Source of the DNA: Cornus controversa
Lineage: Eukaryota > Streptophyta > Magnoliopsida > Cornales > Cornaceae
NCBI GenBank assembly: GCA_026545225.1
Contig: CM048853.1
Span: forward strand, 42,734,755-42,798,754
Reading direction: 5' to 3'
Length of the DNA stretch: 64,000 bases
Shown here: positions 59,701-64,000 of the stretch, piece after piece
Layout: every line of letters begins with the position of its first letter
How positions within the stretch are numbered: the stretch's first letter is position 1
Notes under the pieces: generated by a model
The model's database searches: none
Seen by the model: the letters and a program-made list of their open reading frames with translations, nothing else
What the model was told of the DNA's origin: nothing
Translations under genes and position numbers: made by a program

Positions 59701-61405
59701 TTTAGAGATTGACACTGGTACAAGGTGTTTGCACTTTGCACTGATGTTATTTGTTCTATTGAGCGAAAAGGTTTAAAATATGAGTTCCCATGTTTCGTAG
59801 GTTTGGGCCATTTGGCTCTAAACTTTCCTGTATTAACAATGATTCTTTTTTCTTGTTTTTGATGTCACTTGATCTCCAACCTGCAGAAGAGTTTTAATAT
59901 TCTACTTGCAGATTCGTTTCCTGGATTGGTCACTGATATGTTTAGGGGTTGAATGTGTTATGTTTTGGTGACCAGATGGGTGAAGCCCATCGAGCTTGAG
60001 AACTTTCAGAAGTACAATCGTTTGTTGCAGTGAAACAATAAAATTCTGAGGGCAAATATGCAGTAAATTTCATGAAAGATAACCGAGCTCTTCAAACTTG
60101 TGACAAAACACCCTTTATTAAAAATCCTAAATGCACGTATCCAATAGGCTTTGTAAAGGAATAAGTTTGGTGGAGATACCATTTGTAATTTAGTCCAGTG
60201 GCTGGATTGCTGATTATCTAAGAATGCATGGGCAGCACCAAAGAAGTTATTTGTAGATCTTTGTCTCGAGCAGTATTGAAGTGGTGTCAGACCATTGTGG
60301 GAAGAAAGTTTTAATAGTAACTCATGTATTCTTTTCTTGTGTAATTTTTTTTGAGGTTATCACTTTTTTTTTGTTCATTACTGTTCTCATGTCACTAGGT
60401 AGCCCTGTTAAGTGTGTTTTAACTATGTTAACCTTAGCTGCCCTCAGAGTCATGTTACTTCTGCTAAGTAAATGTGCTTTGGCTTTTCCTTTATGAAGTT
60501 AGTAAACTAAAAAATCATATTTTTTCATTTGTTGAAGGAAAATGAGTAACTGAATGATTTTTTTGTTCATTACTGTCAGAGTGCTCATGTCACTGGTTAG
60601 CCCTGTCAACTGTGTTTCAACTATGTTGACCTTAGCTGCCCTCAGAGTCATGTTACTTCTGCTAAGTAAATGCGTTTTGGCTTTTCCTTTATGAAGTTAG
60701 TAAACTAAAAAATCATATTTTTTCACTTGTTGAAGGAAAATGAGTAACTGAATGATTGTTTTGTTCATTACTGTCAGAGTGCTCATGTCACTGGGTAGCC
60801 CTGTCAACTGTGTTTCAACTATGTTAACCTTAGCTGCCCTCAGAGTCATGTTACTTCTGCTAAGGATATGCACTTTGGCTTTTCCTTTACGAAGTTAGTA
60901 AACTAAAAGATCTTTTTTATTTCACTTGTTTCAACTATGTTAACCTTAGCTGTCCCCGGCTTGCAAAGATCAACTCTTTTTTCCTGCTTAAGAAATAGGT
61001 GATGGCTCTGTTTGGTTAAATTTTCTGTTTTTGCCACGAAATTTCAGGCGGTTTCTGAGTTGGTAGAACATTCATGGCAATGCTTCTTCCCAATTGATCT
61101 ATCAATATTACCAGTTAGCTTATTCGTTTGTTGTGGTCAAGAATATATATCTTTGGAAGTTGCTACCTGATTTTGTTTTGCTCATCTTTTTCTTCTTGTT
61201 TCGAATTTCTTTTTCTTTGTGAGTATGACGCTTCTTCAATGTTAAATCAAGATCTTTTGAGAAGAGAAACATCTTCACATATTGATTCTTTCCTGATTGG
61301 ATATATGCATATGTTCATCTGACAGGCCCACATGAGATACAAGGAATTGGTGCTGGCTTCATCCCTGCTGTTTTGGATGTCAACATTCTTGATGAAGTTG
61401 TTCAA
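56772..61405 (+). CDS. OASTL: O-acetylserine(thiol)lyase copy B, exons 1-7, 3' end beyond the window
   Basis: Same gene structure as copy A. Exons: 56772-56810, 56899-57008, 57151-57208, 57523-57786, 57859-57996, 58083-58134, 61326-61405, all with GT..AG junctions and an open frame (247 codons visible). Exons 8-10 should lie right of 64000, after the LTR in intron 7. PLP Lys48 and GIGTGGT are kept. Against copy A there are 13 base differences over 741 coding bases, 11 of them in exon 4. Exons 1, 3, 5 and 7 are identical. Protein changes are Ser77Gly (TSGNTG to TGGNTG in the substrate loop), Phe103Tyr, Ile105Met, Arg112Leu, Ile123Lys and a Lys-to-Gln in exon 6. Leu112 is the usual family state, so copy A carries the odd residue there. 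Intron 6 lacks the solo LTR of copy A. Confidence 0.92.
60372..60945 (+). repeat. 198-bp tandem repeat, three units, in OASTL-B intron 6
   Basis: This is the counterpart of 34991-35570. Units start at 60372, 60564 and 60762. The first is 6 bp shorter because AGAGTG is missing after CATTACTGT. Internal order matches copy A. Confidence 0.92.
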
Positions 61406-62306
61406 GTAAGCCTCAAAATCTTATGATCAGGCATTTAGTTCGAGGAGTTTTGAGATGATTCACATTGTCGCCTTCTGCATTGACTGAAGTTGCATTTCTA
61501 GTAGTGCCACTACGCGAATTGGGTTTCACCTGTTACATTGAACTGCTCCCTCATTTTTATGAATTTTTTTTCTTATTAATGTTTCTTTAATAGTAGAAGT
61601 GAGTCCATTTAATGGTTCTTTGAATCTTATCACGGGAGTTGAGCAAAAATATCCTTTGTAACATTTTGTTTATAGTTCTCATAAAGCACACAGATAGTGG
61701 ATACTTCCTTAAATTTATGCATTTATATAGGCAATAAATGAATTAAATTTAGACCAGATCTTTGGTGTTCCAAATTGATCTTGTAAGAACTTCTGATCTG
61801 GTAATATGATTGGCAAAGATAAATATTATTTCAATCCAGTATGTTGAAAATCAAATTTCCCATGAAATAATTGTCCAACCTAAGATAATTTACATAAAAC
61901 AAAAGTTTGGTAATAATTGAATTGTATGAAATTATACTTGTCTTTCCAAATTTGACATCTATTGTCAACTAAAATTGATATAACCAAACAACCAAAAGAA
62001 GAAGCAATGAATTTCAAAATATTTTCAGAAATTAATTTAATCGTGGGTTGTCCCCTTTTTGCAATATCTTCTTGTGTATCTTTTGTTTATTAAAATATCT
62101 AATCATATTAAACAAGTATTACACTTTTTTATTATTTCATTCAATCGGTTGTTCTAGGATCCCCTTAGATCCGAGGCCATTCTGTTAATTAACAAGTTTA
62201 ATGGACTTTGGTCCTCATCAGATGTAGAAGATTATACCACCCTTGCCATATCCAAAGTATGATGGATTGGTTTGGACTAAATTGAATTTAAATCCAATCT
62301 GTTGCA

Positions 62307-64000
62307 AGAAATATCCCAAAAAAATTTCGCGCATAAGGTGGCCAGTCTCATACACAATACACAAAACCTGAGGGATAGTAACAATTGATAACAACAAGCA
62401 TAGAGGACAAAAGATAGAAATAAATAATTTCTAAAAGCAAAAAAGAAAGTCCCTCTGAATTAAAACAACATTAAATAAATGAGTACGTGTCTGATAATAC
62501 AATTTGGAAGTCCCGTAATCCAAGGACCCCTTAACTAGAAAAAACAAAAGTTTGCAATCCTAAATTAAAACCAATAACCAAAGTCTCCATAAGGTTCATG
62601 ATTTGAATTCTTGACGACGAAGATAAATTCCTACCCTAAGACTGATGAGAAGAAATGTCTGCCACAACGAACCCTAAAACTCTATCCTCGCGGTAGAACC
62701 TGTTTGGGACCTGAAATATCAACAAAGTGGGTTAGACCCACAATCAAGTCCTATCTACTGCATCCCAATCAGAGAACCAATATACATACCCAAAGTATGA
62801 GGGTCACAAGAGGAGTATAGATTTAACATACAAGTCCTTCCTTAACCAGTTCATGTTTTCAAAATTAAAAGTCATCTTTTACAATTTTCCATCAAAACCC
62901 TTATCATAAAATAATGAACGCATTCTTTAGTTTAGGAGAAGGAAACATCAACATATATACTATCAAGTTTAAGCAATCCTGACATGCTACCATTTTTATC
63001 CTTTGATACCTTAATAGGTATAGGTATAAATATACTGGTCATTCCCTATCTAGTTCATATTTTTAGAAATAAAAATCATTTTATACATTGTCCCAACAAA
63101 CCCTTATCATTCAATAATGAACACATTCTTTAAGTTCAAACTAAAGAAACATATGCATGCATTTTATTAAATCTAGGCAATCCTGACATGCCATCATTAT
63201 TATTCGTGATACCTTAATAGGTATTGGCAATCCTGACATGCCCATGGCAATCCTTACACGCCTACTAAATTTTAGATACCTTAATAGGTATTGGCAATCC
63301 TGACATGCCCTAGCAATCCTTACATGCCTCCTTTAACATTAGATACCTTAATAGGTATTGGCAATCCTAACATGCCATGACAATCCTTACATGCCTCCTT
63401 AATTTTAGATACCTTAATAGGTATTGGCAATCCTGACATGCCATGACAATCCTTATATGCCTCCTTTAACATTAGATACCTTAATAGGTATTGGCAATCC
63501 TAACATGCCATGGCAATCCTTACATGCCCCGGCAATCCTTAAATGCCTCCCAAACCAACTTACGACCAGAAATTAAATAACGTGCACAATGATTGAAAAT
63601 GCACAAAACATAAGGATTTAAATAATCGGATATCCAATCATCACAAGGAGATAACTCGTTCACAAATAAACTAAACCAAGTGTATCATGGACAATACTAA
63701 CTTCAAGGAGAAACAGTTAAAATAAAATACAATAATACAGCCATCCATTATAGGATCAAAAACCCAATCCAGCCTCCAATGCACTCAAATCTTCGAGGGA
63801 GTTTAAACCTAACTCTAATCTAGGTTTCCGGGTCTATTCTGCTTCTAAGAACCCTATTTAGTCATTCTGGAATTTTCGAGAATTTTCGGGGATTTTAAAA
63901 ATATCTTTCTAGTAAAAAAAAAATAAAACATAATTTGAGGCATACTTTTACAACCGATAGAACCACAAGGGAAACTCATTTTCAATTGAAATTTAAAACC
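62307..64000 (-). mobile_element. 3' part of the large LTR in OASTL-B intron 7, cut by the window end
   Basis: This is the counterpart of 38139-41384. TTGCA (62302-62306) precedes AGAAATATCCC, where the terminal TG of copy A has mutated to AG. The tandem array follows at 63005-63555. The rest lies outside the window. Confidence 0.68.
63005..63555. repeat. Tandem repeats of about 60-70 bp inside the LTR, copy B
   Basis: Same TACCTTAATAGGTATTGGCA-containing units as at 38845-39390, with the same number and order by eye. Confidence 0.9.

Larger units (their letters stand above)
49065..64000 (+). repeat. Segmental duplication, copy B (runs off the window)
   Basis: This repeats 27742-39832 in the same orientation. 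It matches at the CT-rich leader (49140-49330) and at 52516-52555. It resumes at about 52959, after an unrelated stretch, and is nearly line-for-line identical from about 55420 to the window end. B-specific insertions are the 3191-bp LTR at 49325-52515 and the fold-back elements and local duplications between 53086 and 55240. Confidence 0.92.

Overview
This window is nuclear DNA of a flowering plant, most likely a eudicot. The evidence is AT-rich sequence, long introns with GT..AG junctions, plastid carotenoid and cytosolic cysteine-synthase genes, a CC-NB-ARC-LRR relic, and many plant-type transposable elements. The species cannot be named from the sequence; an asterid is a guess only.

Layout. 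Positions 1-5270 hold the last exon of an unidentified upstream gene (stop at 711-713), a complete 334-bp TRIM retrotransposon (1651-1984) and repeat debris. Positions 5275-8225 are a three-level nest: a Mutator-like element containing a hAT-type element, which contains two further hAT-type elements side by side. Positions 9697-21255 carry a complete 14-exon zeta-carotene desaturase gene (ZDS, 585 aa), with SINE, RTE and antisense L1 remnants in its introns. Just downstream is an RTE-clade LINE (about 21495-25612), split by a 1-kb fold-back Mutator-like element with a perfect 9-bp target duplication.

From about 27742 to the window end the locus is a large tandem segmental duplication. Copy A (27742 to at least 39832) and copy B (49065 to past 64000) each carry a cytosolic O-acetylserine(thiol)lyase (cysteine synthase, closest to the CYSD type). 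The copy A gene is complete (31355-44301, 10 exons, 332 aa). The copy B gene is visible for exons 1-7 (56772-61405) and runs off the window. Between the copies lies a decayed CC-NB-ARC-LRR resistance-gene pseudogene (46757-48872) that has lost its P-loop lysine. Transposons order the events: a 3.2-kb LTR in intron 7 is in both copies and so predates the duplication. A 1194-bp solo LTR is in copy A only, with the empty site preserved in B, and a 3191-bp LTR is upstream of copy B only.

Functionally, ZDS acts in plastid carotenoid desaturation and the OASTL pair makes cysteine from O-acetylserine and sulfide. They look like independent neighbours. The best leads are the Ser77Gly change in the substrate loop of OASTL copy B, the clustering of 11 of 13 visible coding differences in exon 4, and the fold-back element family whose inverted repeats are interleaved (X-Y-core-X'-Y') rather than simply palindromic. 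Exon junctions were assigned by hand from reading frame, splice consensus and family conservation.
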